The notes under the pieces are model-generated. The model did not search any database. It had not been told where the DNA came from and saw only the letters and a program-made list of their open reading frames with translations. This document shows positions 35,046 to 46,147 of a stretch of DNA of 64,000 nt, one piece after another. Positions within the stretch are counted from its first letter, which is position 1; each line of letters starts with the position of its first letter. The position numbers and the translations under genes are program-made. Origin of the DNA: Acidovorax sp. Leaf191 (GTDB lineage Bacteria; Pseudomonadota; Gammaproteobacteria; Burkholderiales; Burkholderiaceae_C); assembly GCF_001424425.1 (NCBI RefSeq), contig NZ_LMPT01000019.1:433003-497002 (forward strand), given 5' to 3'.

Positions 35046-36332
35046 ATGCCCTTTGCTTCCCTCGGCCTGTCCCCGGCCCTCGTCCATGCCGCCACCCAGC
35101 TGGGGTTCACTGCGCCCACGCCCATCCAGGCCGAGGCCATACCGGCCATTTTGCAAGGCTCGGACGTGCTGGGCGCCGCGCAGACCGGCTCGGGCAAGAC
35201 CGCCGCCTTTGCCCTGCCTCTGCTGCAGCTGCTGCCCCTGAGCGCCACCTCCGGGCCGCGCCGCGTGCGCGCCCTGGTGCTGGTGCCCACGCGCGAGCTG
35301 GCCGCGCAGGTGGGCGAGGTGCTGCGCAGCCTGGCCCAGCACCTGCAGCAGCCGCTGAAGGTGGCGATCGTGTTCGGCGGGGTGTCGATCAACCCCCAGA
35401 TGCTGGGCCTGCGCGGCGGCGCCGACATCGTGGTGGCCACGCCCGGGCGCCTGCTGGACCTGGTGGAGCACAACGCGCTGCGCCTGTCCGCCGTGGCGCA
35501 CCTGGTGCTGGACGAAGCCGACCGCCTGCTGGACCTGGGCTTTGCCGAAGAACTGCAACGCGTGCTGGCGCTGCTGCCCGGGCAGCGGCAGAACCTGTTT
35601 TTCTCGGCCACCTTCCCGGCCGCGGTCCAGGCGCTGGCCGATGCACTGCTCAAGAGCCCCGTGCGGGTCGAAGTACCCCACACGCCGGGCAACGAGCCTT
35701 CCATCGAGCAGCGCGCCATTGCGGTGGATGCTGCCCGCCGCACCCAGCTGCTGCGCCACCTGGTCAAGGAGCACGGCTGGTCGCGCGTGCTGGTGTTCGT
35801 GGCCACGCAGTACGCGGCCGAGCATGTGGCTGAAAAGCTCTACAAGGCCGGCATCTTCGCCTCGCCGTTCCATGGCGGGCTGAGCCAGGGCGCCCGCAAC
35901 CAAGTGCTGCAGGAGTTCAAGGATGAACGCTGGCAGGTAGTGGTGACCACCGACCTGGCCGCACGCGGCATCGATATTGCGCAACTGCCCGCGGTGGTCA
36001 ACTACGACCTGCCGCGCTCGGCCGTGGACTATGTGCACCGCATCGGCCGCACGGGCCGCGCGGGCGAAAGCGGCGTGGCCGTGAGCTTTGTGACGGCCGA
36101 GGCCGAGGCGCACTTCCGGCTGATCGAAAAGCGCCAGCACCTGGCCCTGCCGCTGGAGCAGATCGCAGGCTTCGAGCGCACCGAAACGGCCCCGGCGGCT
36201 GCGCCCGATGCGCAGTCACCCGCCGGCACGGGCGGCATCAAGGGCAGGCGCCCGAGCAAGAAGGACAAGCTGCGGGCCGCTGCAGCAACGGCCGCAGCCG
36301 CTGGCGCAGAACCAGAGCCCGGAAAGGGATAG
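35046..36332 (+). CDS. rhlE: DEAD-box ATP-dependent RNA helicase, RhlE type
   Basis: A 428-residue RNA helicase. The Q motif reads FASLGLSPALVHAATQLGFT then PTPIQ; Walker A is AQTGSGKT near 45; the DEAD box lies in VLDEADRLLDLGF near 156; SAT is in FFSATFP. The helicase C domain has TTDLAARGIDIAQLPAVVNY and HRIGRTGRAG. A basic Ala/Lys-rich tail (GRRPSKKDKLRAAA) is typical of the RhlE branch. ATG 35046 begins MPFASLGLSP. RhlE proteins assist RNA turnover and ribosome maturation, often in cold or stress conditions. Confidence 0.93.
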   Translation: MPFASLGLSPALVHAATQLGFTAPTPIQAEAIPAILQGSDVLGAAQTGSGKTAAFALPLLQLLPLSATSGPRRVRALVLVPTRELAAQVGEVLRSLAQHLQQPLKVAIVFGGVSINPQMLGLRGGADIVVATPGRLLDLVEHNALRLSAVAHLVLDEADRLLDLGFAEELQRVLALLPGQRQNLFFSATFPAAVQALADALLKSPVRVEVPHTPGNEPSIEQRAIAVDAARRTQLLRHLVKEHGWSRVLVFVATQYAAEHVAEKLYKAGIFASPFHGGLSQGARNQVLQEFKDERWQVVVTTDLAARGIDIAQLPAVVNYDLPRSAVDYVHRIGRTGRAGESGVAVSFVTAEAEAHFRLIEKRQHLALPLEQIAGFERTETAPAAAPDAQSPAGTGGIKGRRPSKKDKLRAAAATAAAAGAEPEPGKG

Positions 36333-36346
36333 ACCCCGGCAGCAAC

Positions 36347-36377
36347 AAAAAAGCGCCGGGGCATGCCTCCAGCGCTT
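36347..36377 (-). terminator. Rho-independent terminator for the DUF6172-like gene
   Basis: On the minus strand AAGCGCTGG pairs with CCGGCGCTT (9 bp, one G-U) and is followed by a six-T run, at 36347-36377. It lies 60 bp after the stop of the gene ending at 36437 and is a textbook intrinsic terminator. Confidence 0.75.
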
Positions 36378-36436
36378 CATGGTCTGACCTCGTCACCCAG
36401 CGACCGGGCCGCCCCGCTGTCACCGGGCCGGCTGGG

Positions 36437-36778
36437 TCAGGCCTCTTCGTCGTCCATCCCCTCATCGCCCTCGCCGTGAGGCTCTGCGCCTGCGGGCCGC
36501 GCCTTGCGCTGGCCGGGCTTGGCGAAGATCTCGACGTAGAACTGCGGGCCACCCTCGGCCGCCACCGCATTGATGCGCTCGGTCAGCGCGGACAGGTGCA
36601 CCACCTCGGCCGCGTCCTGGGTGCTGCCGAAGCGGCAATCGAAGTCCCAGTAGTCGGCGCCTGGGGGCAGATCGCGGCGGCGTTCGCGCTTGATGTACTT
36701 GCGGATTTCGTGTTTGACGGCGTCCAGGATGCGGTCCGGATGCTTGCCTTCGGCGTGGAGTTGGAAAGTTTTTCTCAT
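36437..36778 (-). CDS. DUF6172-like hypothetical protein
   Basis: A 113-residue soluble protein: MRKTFQLHAEGKHPDRILDA, then VKHEIRKYIKRERRRDLPPG and ADYWDFDCRFG. This pattern matches small proteins I know as DUF6172, of unknown function. The C-terminal tail is strongly acidic (GEGDEGMDDEEA). ATG 36778 is chosen because family members start MKKTF or MRKTF. It is divergent from the PAS-GGDEF gene and has its own intrinsic terminator. Confidence 0.78.
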   Translation of the reverse strand: MRKTFQLHAEGKHPDRILDAVKHEIRKYIKRERRRDLPPGADYWDFDCRFGSTQDAAEVVHLSALTERINAVAAEGGPQFYVEIFAKPGQRKARPAGAEPHGEGDEGMDDEEA

Positions 36779-36869
36779 GGGTGATGGTAGCGCCCCTGAC
36801 ATTCACCCCATTCCCACACCAAAAAGCAGGTGCCACAATGGGGCACAACCTCCGGTGACAACCACACCC

Positions 36870-38153
36870 ATGCACCACCCCATCGATCTGCTGCAAGCGC
36901 TTCCGGCGGCGGTACTGGTCACCCAGGACGGGGCCGTCCGTTTTGCCAATGCGGCGGGTGCGCAGCTGCTGGGGTTCGACAGCCCGGAGCTGCTGGTCGG
37001 CCGGGTGCTCGCCGAGTTCGTGCACCCGCTGGACCAGCGCCGCTCCAACCGGCGCGTGCGGCAGGTGGCGGGGGCCGAGCAGGCCCGCCGGCCCAACAAA
37101 TCCTCCGAATTCCGCGTGCGCACGCAGCAGGGCCAGCTGCGCATGGTGCTGGTGAGCAGCGTCGCCATCGACTGGGAGGGCGCGCCCGCCGTGCTGATGA
37201 CCGGCCTGGACATGACGCACCAGAGCGAGATCGAGGCCGAGCTGCGCGAGAGCGAGCAGAGCTATCGCCGCCTGTTCGAGAACATGCAGGACGTGTACTA
37301 CCGCACCAATGCGCAGGGCGTGGTGCAGCACGTGGGCCCGGCCGTGCGGCGCGTGCTGGGCTACGAGCCGCACGAGATCGAGGGCCGCACGGCCGAGTCG
37401 TACTACCCGCAAAGCTCCGACCGCGATGCGTTCAAGGCGGCCATCCTCGCGCAGGGCGAGGTCTCGGACTTCCCCGGCCAGATGGTGCGCCGCGACGGCC
37501 AGGTGATCGACATCTCCATCAGCAGCCACGCGCTGTACGACCACGCCGGCCATTTTGCGGGTGTGGAGGGCATCTACCGCGACGTGACGCAGCGCAAGAA
37601 CCTGGAGCGCGAGCTGCAGCGCCTGGCCACCACCGACATGCTGACCGGCATGGCCAACCGGCGCGCGTTCCTGGAATGCGCCGAGTCGGTGTACGCGCAT
37701 TCGCTGCGCAATGGCGAGCCCATCACCCTGCTGATGCTGGACCTGGACCACTTCAAGTCCATCAACGACCGCTTCGGCCACCTGGAGGGCGACCGCGCCC
37801 TGGCGGCGTTTGCCCAGGCCGTCAAAAGCCAGCTGCGCGCGAGCGACGTCGTGGGCCGCCTGGGCGGCGAGGAATTCGGCGTGCTGTTGCCGCTCACCGC
37901 CATCGACGAGGGGCTGGAGGTGGCCACGCGCATCCTCGCCAGCATCCGGGCGCTGCAACTGAGCGACGATGCAGGCCAGCCCTACGGCATCACCGCCAGC
38001 ATGGGCCTGGGGGCCTTTCGGCAGACCGACCGCAGCCTGCGCGATGCGCTCGACCGTGCGGACCAGGCGCTGTACCTGGCCAAGCACCGGGGGCGCAACC
38101 AGATCGCATCGCTGGAGCCCACCGGTCCGCAGCCAGAAACGCCGGGCCACTGA
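36870..38153 (+). CDS. Diguanylate cyclase with two PAS domains
   Basis: A 427-residue soluble protein. Two PAS domains cover about 8-120 (LPAAVLVTQDGAVRFANAAG) and 130-250 (YRRLFENMQDVYYRTNAQGV), ending YRDVTQRKNLERELQRLA. The GGDEF domain starts TTDMLTGMANRRAF, with an active GGEEF at 332-336 and an intact inhibitory I-site (RASD) five residues before. It should synthesise c-di-GMP in response to a cytoplasmic cue sensed by PAS. Start ATG 36870 gives MHHPIDLLQALP. It stands as a single gene, divergent from the DUF6172-like gene. Confidence 0.92.
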   Translation: MHHPIDLLQALPAAVLVTQDGAVRFANAAGAQLLGFDSPELLVGRVLAEFVHPLDQRRSNRRVRQVAGAEQARRPNKSSEFRVRTQQGQLRMVLVSSVAIDWEGAPAVLMTGLDMTHQSEIEAELRESEQSYRRLFENMQDVYYRTNAQGVVQHVGPAVRRVLGYEPHEIEGRTAESYYPQSSDRDAFKAAILAQGEVSDFPGQMVRRDGQVIDISISSHALYDHAGHFAGVEGIYRDVTQRKNLERELQRLATTDMLTGMANRRAFLECAESVYAHSLRNGEPITLLMLDLDHFKSINDRFGHLEGDRALAAFAQAVKSQLRASDVVGRLGGEEFGVLLPLTAIDEGLEVATRILASIRALQLSDDAGQPYGITASMGLGAFRQTDRSLRDALDRADQALYLAKHRGRNQIASLEPTGPQPETPGH

Positions 38154-38204
38154 CCGCCCCCCCTGCCCGCGCGGCCATCGCCGCCGGGCCACGGCGGGCC
38201 CCGG

Positions 38205-38444
38205 TCAGATCCGCATCCGCTCCTGCTGCAGGTTCCACAGGCAGGCCGCGATGCGCAGCAGCATCTCCATCACGTGCTCGGCGCCGCCGTGCGACAGCTC
38301 CAGGTCGTCGATGATCATGGCCAGTTGCGCGATGGCGTCTTCGGGCGTGGCCGCGCCGCCCGTGTGGGCGATCTCTGCAATGGCGATGAGGACGTCCGTC
38401 CGGTTCATGGGGATGGGCACGGGGTGGTCGGCGCGGGAGCTCAC
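38205..38444 (-). CDS. Small hypothetical protein coupled to the chemoreceptor gene
   Basis: A 79-residue frame starting at GTG 38444, which overlaps the chemoreceptor stop as GTGA; an internal ATG at 38408 would give 67 residues ([20 protein letters not shown]). The product is acidic and helical, with regular hydrophobic spacing ([20 protein letters not shown]). No TM, signal or known domain is seen. Coupling to the chemoreceptor is the main support for its being a gene; a chance frame cannot be excluded. Confidence 0.5.
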   Translation of the reverse strand: MSSRADHPVPIPMNRTDVLIAIAEIAHTGGAATPEDAIAQLAMIIDDLELSHGGAEHVMEMLLRIAACLWNLQQERMRI

Positions 38445-40069
38445 CGGGGCGCCATGGACAGCCGGGGCTGTACTGCGGTGTCCGCGCCGGCCAGGCGCAG
38501 CGGCTCGTCGCCGGCCGCCGCGGCCTGCGGGCCCAGCTGAAACTGGCGGATCACATCCAGCAGGCGCCGGGCCTGGTTCTTCATGCCGGTGGAGGCCGAC
38601 GAGCTGTCGTCCACCAGCGCCGCATTCTGCTGCGTGGCCACATCGAGCTGGCGCACGGCCTCGCCGATCTGCGCGATGCCGCGCGCCTGCTCCTGGCCCG
38701 CGCCCTGGATCTCGCTGATCAGCTCCACCACCTGGTCCACATGGCGCACGGTGTTGGCCACGCGCTCGCCCGCCTGGCCGACCAGGGTGGAGCCGCGCTC
38801 CACACCCCGCACGCTGGCGGTGATGAGGCCGCGGATCTCACGCGCCGCGGTGCTGCTGCGCTGCGACAGACCCCGCACCTCGCCCGCCACCACCGCAAAG
38901 CCGCGCCCCTGCTCGCCCGCCCGGGCCGCCTCCACCGCGGCATTCAGCGCCAGCAGGTTGGTCTGGAAGGCGATGTCGTCGATGACCTTGATGATGTCGT
39001 TGATCTTGCGCGACTGGGCGTTGATCTCCTGCATGGTGGCGATGACGTCCTGCATCACGCTGCCGCCTTCGTTGGCGACCTTGCTGGCCTCTTGCGCCAA
39101 GCGCGTGGCGCGGCCTGCGTTGTCGGTGTTGTGCTGCACGGTGGCGGTCAGCTGTTCCATCGATGCGGCCGTCTCCTGCAGGCTCGATGCCTGCACCTCG
39201 GTGCGGCGGGCCAGGTCTTCGGCACCGCCCGCGATCTGCACCGCGTCGCGCGCCACGGTCTCGGTGCTGTCGCGCACCTCGGTGATCACGCGCACCAGCT
39301 GGCCGTTCATCTCGCGCAGGGCGCCCAGCAGCTCGGCGGTCTCGTCGGTGCCGCGCACCTCGATGCGCGCGCTCAGGTCGCCCCCGGCCACCGTGCGCGC
39401 CACGGCCACGGCCTGCTGCAGCGGCCGCGAGATGGACCGGGTGATGACCACCGCCATCGCCGCACCTGCCAGCAGCGCCAGCGCGGTGGCCGCCAGCATC
39501 CACACATGGATGGTCTCGCTCATGGCGCGTGCGGCGCCGAATTCATCGGCCGCCACGCGCACCTGCAGTTCCACCAGCCGCTGCACGGCGTCCTGCACCT
39601 TGGCGGCGTGGGGCCGGATCTGGTTGATGTACAGCTCGGAGCCGTCGTCGTACTTGCCGCCCACCAGCGCGGCGGCGGCGGGGATCAGCCCCTGGTCGAG
39701 GTAGGTGGCATTGGCCTGTGCGAACGCGCGGGCCAGTGCGTCTTCTTCGGCACCGAGCGGCTGGGCGGTGTAGGTCTTCCACAGCGTGCGGATGCGCTCC
39801 ACGTTCGCCGTGAGCGCCGCGTGGGTGGCCTGGTTGGCAGTGCCCGGGTCCATGAGCATGTCCATCACCAGCACGCGGTTGCGCTGCGTGAGGTGGCTGA
39901 TATCCGCCAGCACGCCCAGCGGCACCGTGCGGTCGCCATACAGCGCCGCGCTGCGCTCGGTCAGGCGCTTGGCGCCGCTGATGCCGCCTGCGGCCAGTGC
40001 CGATAGCAAGAGCAAAAGCACCGCGAACGCCAAGGCCAGGCGGGTGCCGATTTTCATGGTCTGGAGCAT
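38441..40069 (-). CDS. Methyl-accepting chemotaxis protein (Tar/Tsr-like)
   Basis: A 542-residue chemoreceptor. TM1 lies near 9-30 ([20 protein letters not shown]), then a four-helix-bundle periplasmic sensor (4HB_MCP-like), TM2 near 190-210 and a HAMP domain ([20 protein letters not shown]). The signalling hairpin tip reads [20 protein letters not shown] then [17 protein letters not shown], invariant in MCPs. There is no C-terminal NWETF-type pentapeptide. ATG 40069 ([11 protein letters not shown]) is chosen; Met 40057 is also possible. It probably signals through CheA encoded elsewhere. The ligand is not predictable. Confidence 0.92.
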   Translation of the reverse strand: MLQTMKIGTRLALAFAVLLLLLSALAAGGISGAKRLTERSAALYGDRTVPLGVLADISHLTQRNRVLVMDMLMDPGTANQATHAALTANVERIRTLWKTYTAQPLGAEEDALARAFAQANATYLDQGLIPAAAALVGGKYDDGSELYINQIRPHAAKVQDAVQRLVELQVRVAADEFGAARAMSETIHVWMLAATALALLAGAAMAVVITRSISRPLQQAVAVARTVAGGDLSARIEVRGTDETAELLGALREMNGQLVRVITEVRDSTETVARDAVQIAGGAEDLARRTEVQASSLQETAASMEQLTATVQHNTDNAGRATRLAQEASKVANEGGSVMQDVIATMQEINAQSRKINDIIKVIDDIAFQTNLLALNAAVEAARAGEQGRGFAVVAGEVRGLSQRSSTAAREIRGLITASVRGVERGSTLVGQAGERVANTVRHVDQVVELISEIQGAGQEQARGIAQIGEAVRQLDVATQQNAALVDDSSSASTGMKNQARRLLDVIRQFQLGPQAAAAGDEPLRLAGADTAVQPRLSMAPR

Positions 40070-40376
40070 GTGAACTTTCTGGTCGACCCGGCGGAGTGGC
40101 AGCCTTGGGAAGCGGCTACCTGTGCGACATATCCGCCGGTGTTCAGATACTATTTGTTTCAAGTGACAAAATCATGACTTGGTATTCATTCGTTCCTTGA
40201 TAATACATTCACGATCATTTCATTATCTTGAAATTGATTATCTGCAACAAAGCAATGCACCGTACCTGGCATCTACGTCCAAATCGCATGACTGCACAGG
40301 CAGCGGTTCCATCGCCAACGCACGGCCAGCACCGCACTCCACGATAATTCGCACTCACTGAAAATACCCGGGCACC
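40070..40376. other. AT-rich divergent promoter region
   Basis: 307 bp between the chemoreceptor and CYTH-CHAD genes. From about 40140 to 40260 it is much more AT-rich than the window average and probably holds both promoters. No gene, and no convincing sigma-28 or sigma-70 element, can be named. Confidence 0.5.
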
Positions 40377-41957
40377 ATGGAAATCGAATTCAAGTTCTGC
40401 ATTCCCCCAGCGCAATTGGCCGCCGTCACCGCCGCCGTTCGCCGCAGCCGGCACACGCCCATTCGCATGGAGGCGCGCTATTTCGACACGCCCGATGCCG
40501 CCCTGTCGTCCCGCGGCATCGCGCTGCGCCTGCGGCGGGAAGGCGACCGCTGGGTGCAGACCGTGAAGGCCCTGGGCGAGGGCCCGCTGGACCGCCACGA
40601 GCACAACGTGGAGCGCGGCGCGGCCAGCCCGGCTGGCGCACCCGCGCTGCAGCCCGACCTGCATGCGGGATCGCCGGCCGGAGACATCCTGATGCGCGCG
40701 CTGCAGGGTGCGGCCGGCCCCCTGGCAGAGACCTACGGCACCGAGATGGACCGCATCACCCGCGACATCCGCTTTGCCGGGGGCATGGCCGAGCTGGCGC
40801 TCGACACCGGCCGCGTGGTGGCCCGCCGCGGCACCCCGCAGCAGCAGGAGGCCCGCATCTGCGAGCTGGAGCTCGAACTCAAAAGCGGCCCCGTGGCCGG
40901 CCTGGCCCGGCTGGCCGACACCTGGGCACGCCAGCACGGCCTGGTGCTGAGCACCATTTCCAAGGCTGAACGCGGGGAGCGGCTGCTGGCCCCGCAGTGG
41001 GTGCGCCCGGCGGTGTCGGCCCGCCCGCTGCGCGCGGCCAGCGCCGCGCCGTTGTTTCTGGATGCGGCCCACCTGCAGCGCACCGTGCTGTCCCACTGCC
41101 TGGTGCAGATCCTGGCCAATGCCAGCGAAATCGTCGAAACCACGCTGCCCACCACCGACCTGGCCGAGCATGTCCACCAGCTGCGCATCGGCATCCGCCG
41201 CCTGCGCACCGCGCTGCGCGAGCTGGACGCCCTGGCCCCCGGGCGCTTCGCCCCGCACTGGGAGCCTGCGCTGCGGGACGTTTTTCAGCGCCTGGGCAGC
41301 CTGCGCGACCGCGAGCAAATCCTGCGCGCCATCAACGCAGAACTGCGCGATGCGGGCGCACCGGCCTCGCTGCTGATGCCGCTGGGCGACGCCCCAGGCC
41401 ATGCCGCGGCGGACATTGTGCGCACGCCGGCCTTTCAGTCCGCGCTGGTCGAGCTCATGGGCTTCACCGCCGACAAGGCGGAGCCCACCGACGGCGCACA
41501 GGCCCTGCCCCCGAAGGACGTGCGCCGCACACTCCAGAAGAAGCTGCAATCGCTGCGCACCCAGGTGCTCGCCGACGGGCGCCGCATCGACACGCTGGCC
41601 GCGCCCGCGCAGCACCGCCTGCGCAAACGCTTGAAGCGCCTGCGCTACCTGGCGGAGTTTCTGGAGCCCGCCTTCGATGGCGACGAGGGCGATGCCTTTC
41701 TGCAGAGCTTGCGCCCCGCCCTGGCCGCGCTGGGCCGGCTGCACGATGAACGCGTGGCCAGCGACCTGTACACCGAGATCGCCACCCGGGACGCCCGCGC
41801 CTGGTTCGGCGTGGGCTGGCTGGCCGCCCGCCTCCCGCGCACCACCACGGCCAGCCGCAAGGCGCTGGCGCGTATTGGCGAGGTGCCGCGCCTGCACAAG
41901 CCCAAGGCCCCTAAGGTCCCGAAGGCAGCAAAGGCAGCAAAGGCGCGCAGGCCCTGA
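40377..41957 (+). CDS. CYTH-CHAD protein, probable inorganic triphosphatase / polyphosphate-associated
   Basis: A 526-residue protein. The N-terminal CYTH domain opens MEIEFKF, the charged strand of triphosphate-tunnel enzymes, and contains RYFDTPDAALSSRGIALRLR. The second half is a CHAD domain (HQLRIGIRRLRTALRELDAL and RLRKRLKRLRYLAEFLEPAF), helical and rich in conserved His/Arg that bind polyphosphate. The layout equals E. coli YgiF, an inorganic triphosphatase. The C-terminus is a Lys/Ala/Pro tail. The exonuclease gene begins 33 bp downstream, a probable co-transcript. Confidence 0.92.
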   Translation: MEIEFKFCIPPAQLAAVTAAVRRSRHTPIRMEARYFDTPDAALSSRGIALRLRREGDRWVQTVKALGEGPLDRHEHNVERGAASPAGAPALQPDLHAGSPAGDILMRALQGAAGPLAETYGTEMDRITRDIRFAGGMAELALDTGRVVARRGTPQQQEARICELELELKSGPVAGLARLADTWARQHGLVLSTISKAERGERLLAPQWVRPAVSARPLRAASAAPLFLDAAHLQRTVLSHCLVQILANASEIVETTLPTTDLAEHVHQLRIGIRRLRTALRELDALAPGRFAPHWEPALRDVFQRLGSLRDREQILRAINAELRDAGAPASLLMPLGDAPGHAAADIVRTPAFQSALVELMGFTADKAEPTDGAQALPPKDVRRTLQKKLQSLRTQVLADGRRIDTLAAPAQHRLRKRLKRLRYLAEFLEPAFDGDEGDAFLQSLRPALAALGRLHDERVASDLYTEIATRDARAWFGVGWLAARLPRTTTASRKALARIGEVPRLHKPKAPKVPKAAKAAKARRP

Positions 41958-41990
41958 CCCCGCCGCCGGGCACCGGGCACAATCCCCAGC

Positions 41991-42710
41991 ATGACGGCCC
42001 CCACCCCACCCCGGCGCGCAGTCGCGCACGGGCAGACCCAGACCCCTTCCCCCAACACCCCCACCACCGCCGACACCGCCCCCCACGGCCGCGCGCACCC
42101 ATCGCACCACCAGGCCATCCCCGGCAAGGAGCAGATCGCCCTGCTCGACGCCTTCGAGCGGCTGGGCATGGACAGCATCACGCTGGTGCGCACGCCGGAG
42201 CAGGCCGACCGCGCGCGCGACGCGCTGTGCGCCGCCACGGCCTGGGGGTTCGACACCGAATCCAAGCCCACCTTCGTGCAGGGGGAGGCGTCGGACGGCC
42301 CGCACATCGTGCAGCTGGCCACGCTGGACCACGCCTGGGTGTTTCAGTTGCAGGATGCCGGATGCCGCGCGCGCGTGGCCGAACTGCTGGCCCTGCGCGG
42401 CGTGACCAAGGCAGGCTTCGGGCTGGGGGACGACACCAAGCGCATCAAGGCCAAGCTGGGCGTGGAGCCCGCCGATGTGCTGGAGCTCAACACCGTGTTC
42501 CGCCAACGCGGCTACCGCAAGGACATGGGCGTGAAGGCCGCCGTGGCCGTGCTGTTCAACCGGCGCTTTCTCAAATCCAAGAAGGCCGCGACGTCCAACT
42601 GGGCCAACGACCGGCTGACCGAAGCGCAGGTGCTCTACGCCGCCAACGACGCCTGGGCAGCGCTGCGGGTGTTCCATGCGCTGCAGGTGCCTGCCGCACC
42701 TGCTGCGTAA
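41991..42710 (+). CDS. 3'-5' exonuclease of the DEDDy (RNase D-like) family
   Basis: A 239-residue exonuclease. The catalytic motifs are visible: Exo I GFDTES, Exo II FGLGDDTKRIK and Exo III YAANDAWAALRVF, whose Tyr defines the DEDDy class. The first 45 residues are Pro/Thr-rich and low-complexity. There is no HRDC domain, so this is a small stand-alone nuclease rather than full RNase D. It follows the CYTH-CHAD gene closely. A dispersed hairpin repeat with a T-tract begins 18 bp after its stop and likely ends the transcript. Confidence 0.88.
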   Translation: MTAPTPPRRAVAHGQTQTPSPNTPTTADTAPHGRAHPSHHQAIPGKEQIALLDAFERLGMDSITLVRTPEQADRARDALCAATAWGFDTESKPTFVQGEASDGPHIVQLATLDHAWVFQLQDAGCRARVAELLALRGVTKAGFGLGDDTKRIKAKLGVEPADVLELNTVFRQRGYRKDMGVKAAVAVLFNRRFLKSKKAATSNWANDRLTEAQVLYAANDAWAALRVFHALQVPAAPAA

Positions 42711-42728
42711 GGCGCGGTCGATTCAATT

Positions 42729-42785
42729 GCTATAAAAACAATAGCTTCTAGCGCTTGACTATCAAGCGGTAGGGCCTTTTTTATA
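42729..42785. repeat. Dispersed double-hairpin intergenic repeat, copy B (terminator-like)
   Basis: GCTAT/ATAGC (42729-42733 with 42741-42745), then CGCTTGA-CTA-TCAAGCG (42752-42768), then GGTAGGGCC and a run of six T. The layout matches copy A at 338-393. Placed 18 bp after the exonuclease stop, the second hairpin plus T-run could terminate transcription. Confidence 0.85.
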
Positions 42786-42856
42786 TCAAATCCGCTGCCT
42801 GAATCGCTCGCGGCGTCACCTACTGGTGCAGCGTGGTGTGGTGTGTGCCGCGCCCA

Positions 42857-44986
<2,130 letters not shown>

Positions 44987-45019
44987 CTAGAAATATTTTC
45001 TAGAACTTTATTCTAGAAT
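44987..45019. promoter_or_regulatory. Clustered CTAGAA palindromes, probable TetR operator for fadH/tetR
   Basis: CTAGAAA-TAT-TTTCTAG (44987-45003) is a perfect 7 bp inverted repeat; ATTCTAGAAT (45010-45019) is a second palindrome, and TTCTAGAA also occurs at 44998-45005. The cluster fills the 47 bp between the fadH and tetR start codons, so a bound repressor would block both promoters. Confidence 0.75.
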
Positions 45020-45027
45020 TACATGCC

Positions 45028-45660
45028 ATGGCAAGCCGCACTTCCCCCAACCCGCCCGCCCCTCCGACCGAAGCCACCGCAGACCGCCGCCAGGACATCC
45101 TGAACGCCGCCCTCGCCTGCGCGGCCGAAGGCGGCGTGGACGCCGTCACCATCGACGGCGTGCGGGCCCGCTGCGGGGCCAGCGTGGGCAGCATTTATCA
45201 CCACTTCGGCAACCGCGACGGCATCGTGGCGGCGCTGTTCTTCGACATCTTTCACGACCAGTCGCGCAGCGTGCAGGCGCAGCTCGATGCCTCGCGCGGC
45301 GTGGAAGCTGGCGTGCGCGCCCTGGTCACCGGGTACCTCGACTGGGTGGTGGCGCAGCCCGAGCGGGCGCGCTTCTTGTTCCAGGCCCGGGGCGCCGTGG
45401 CGGCGGGCCCGCGCTCGCCCGACCTGGCCGAGGCGGCCCGCCGCCGCAACCAGGCGCTGGTGGCCTGGTTCGAGCCGCAGCGCCGCGCCGGTGCGGTGCT
45501 GGACTTGCCGTGCGAGCTGATGCCCTCGCTGGTGATGGGGCCGGTGCAGAGCTATTGCCGGGCCTGGCTCTCGGACCGCGCCGGGCCGGGCACGCTGCCG
45601 TCGCCCGAAACCTACCGCAGCGAGCTGGCCGCGGCAGCGTGGCGCTCGGTCAAGGCGTGA
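45028..45660 (+). CDS. TetR-family transcriptional regulator
   Basis: A 210-residue repressor. The N-terminal HTH (about 20-65) reads RRQDILNAALACAAEGGVDA then VTIDGVRARCGASVGSIYHH, followed by F(G)NRDGIV, the standard TetR pattern. The remaining helices form a ligand domain. Divergence from fadH suggests it responds to an acyl-CoA or fatty-acid signal, as other fatty-acid TetR regulators do; that is inference. ATG 45028 directly follows the operator-like cluster. Confidence 0.9.
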   Translation: MASRTSPNPPAPPTEATADRRQDILNAALACAAEGGVDAVTIDGVRARCGASVGSIYHHFGNRDGIVAALFFDIFHDQSRSVQAQLDASRGVEAGVRALVTGYLDWVVAQPERARFLFQARGAVAAGPRSPDLAEAARRRNQALVAWFEPQRRAGAVLDLPCELMPSLVMGPVQSYCRAWLSDRAGPGTLPSPETYRSELAAAAWRSVKA

Positions 45661-45693
45661 CAGCGCGGCCCTCGCGGCTGTTGCGACTGCCGG

Positions 45694-46095
45694 TCAGCCC
45701 GCTGCGCCCGCCTTGCGGCGCCAGGCCCAATGCACAGCCCCGGCCAGCAATGCTCCCGCCGGGCCGATGATGACAAGGTTCCACAGCGGCATGAACAGCA
45801 GGCCGAGCGCGGCGGTGGAGCCCGCCGGGGCCACGAAGACGCTGTAGTGCATGTACAGGTCTGCCACCAGGCACGCGGCAGCCGCCCCCAGGGCCCACGC
45901 CGCCCAGCGGCCCCGTGCCAGCCAGGCAGAGATGGCGTACGGCGCGCACGAGAAGACCCACAGGCCGATGAGAAATGCGCTGGCACCCGCGCCCTCCTCG
46001 CCGCCCGCTGCCTTGAACACTACCGTGTAGAGGTGCAGCGCGGCGCCTGCGCCGCACAGGGCCAGGGCCGATTGGGTGAGCGTGGAGGATGGCAT
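45694..46095 (-). CDS. Small integral membrane protein of unknown function
   Basis: A 133-residue protein with about four predicted TM helices (LALCGAGAALHLYTVVFKAA; FLIGLWVFSCAPYAISAWLA; WALGAAAACLVADLYMHYSV; LLFMPLWNLVIIGPAGALLA) and a basic C-terminus. I do not recognise the family. ATG 46095 (MPSSTLTQSAL) is preferred; the upstream frame is Arg-rich and looks non-coding. It lies downstream of slyX on the same strand after a 52 bp gap and converges on the TetR gene. Confidence 0.7.
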   Translation of the reverse strand: MPSSTLTQSALALCGAGAALHLYTVVFKAAGGEEGAGASAFLIGLWVFSCAPYAISAWLARGRWAAWALGAAAACLVADLYMHYSVFVAPAGSTAALGLLFMPLWNLVIIGPAGALLAGAVHWAWRRKAGAAG

Positions 46096-46147
46096 GGGCA
46101 GCCTTTCGACGCGGAGCGCGGTGTACGGCGGGGTGGGCCTTTTATCG

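Noticed and set aside
40070-40200. Sigma-28 promoter for the chemoreceptor
   Set aside because: A GCGGATAT element exists on the minus strand but no matching upstream TAAA-type element at the right spacing.
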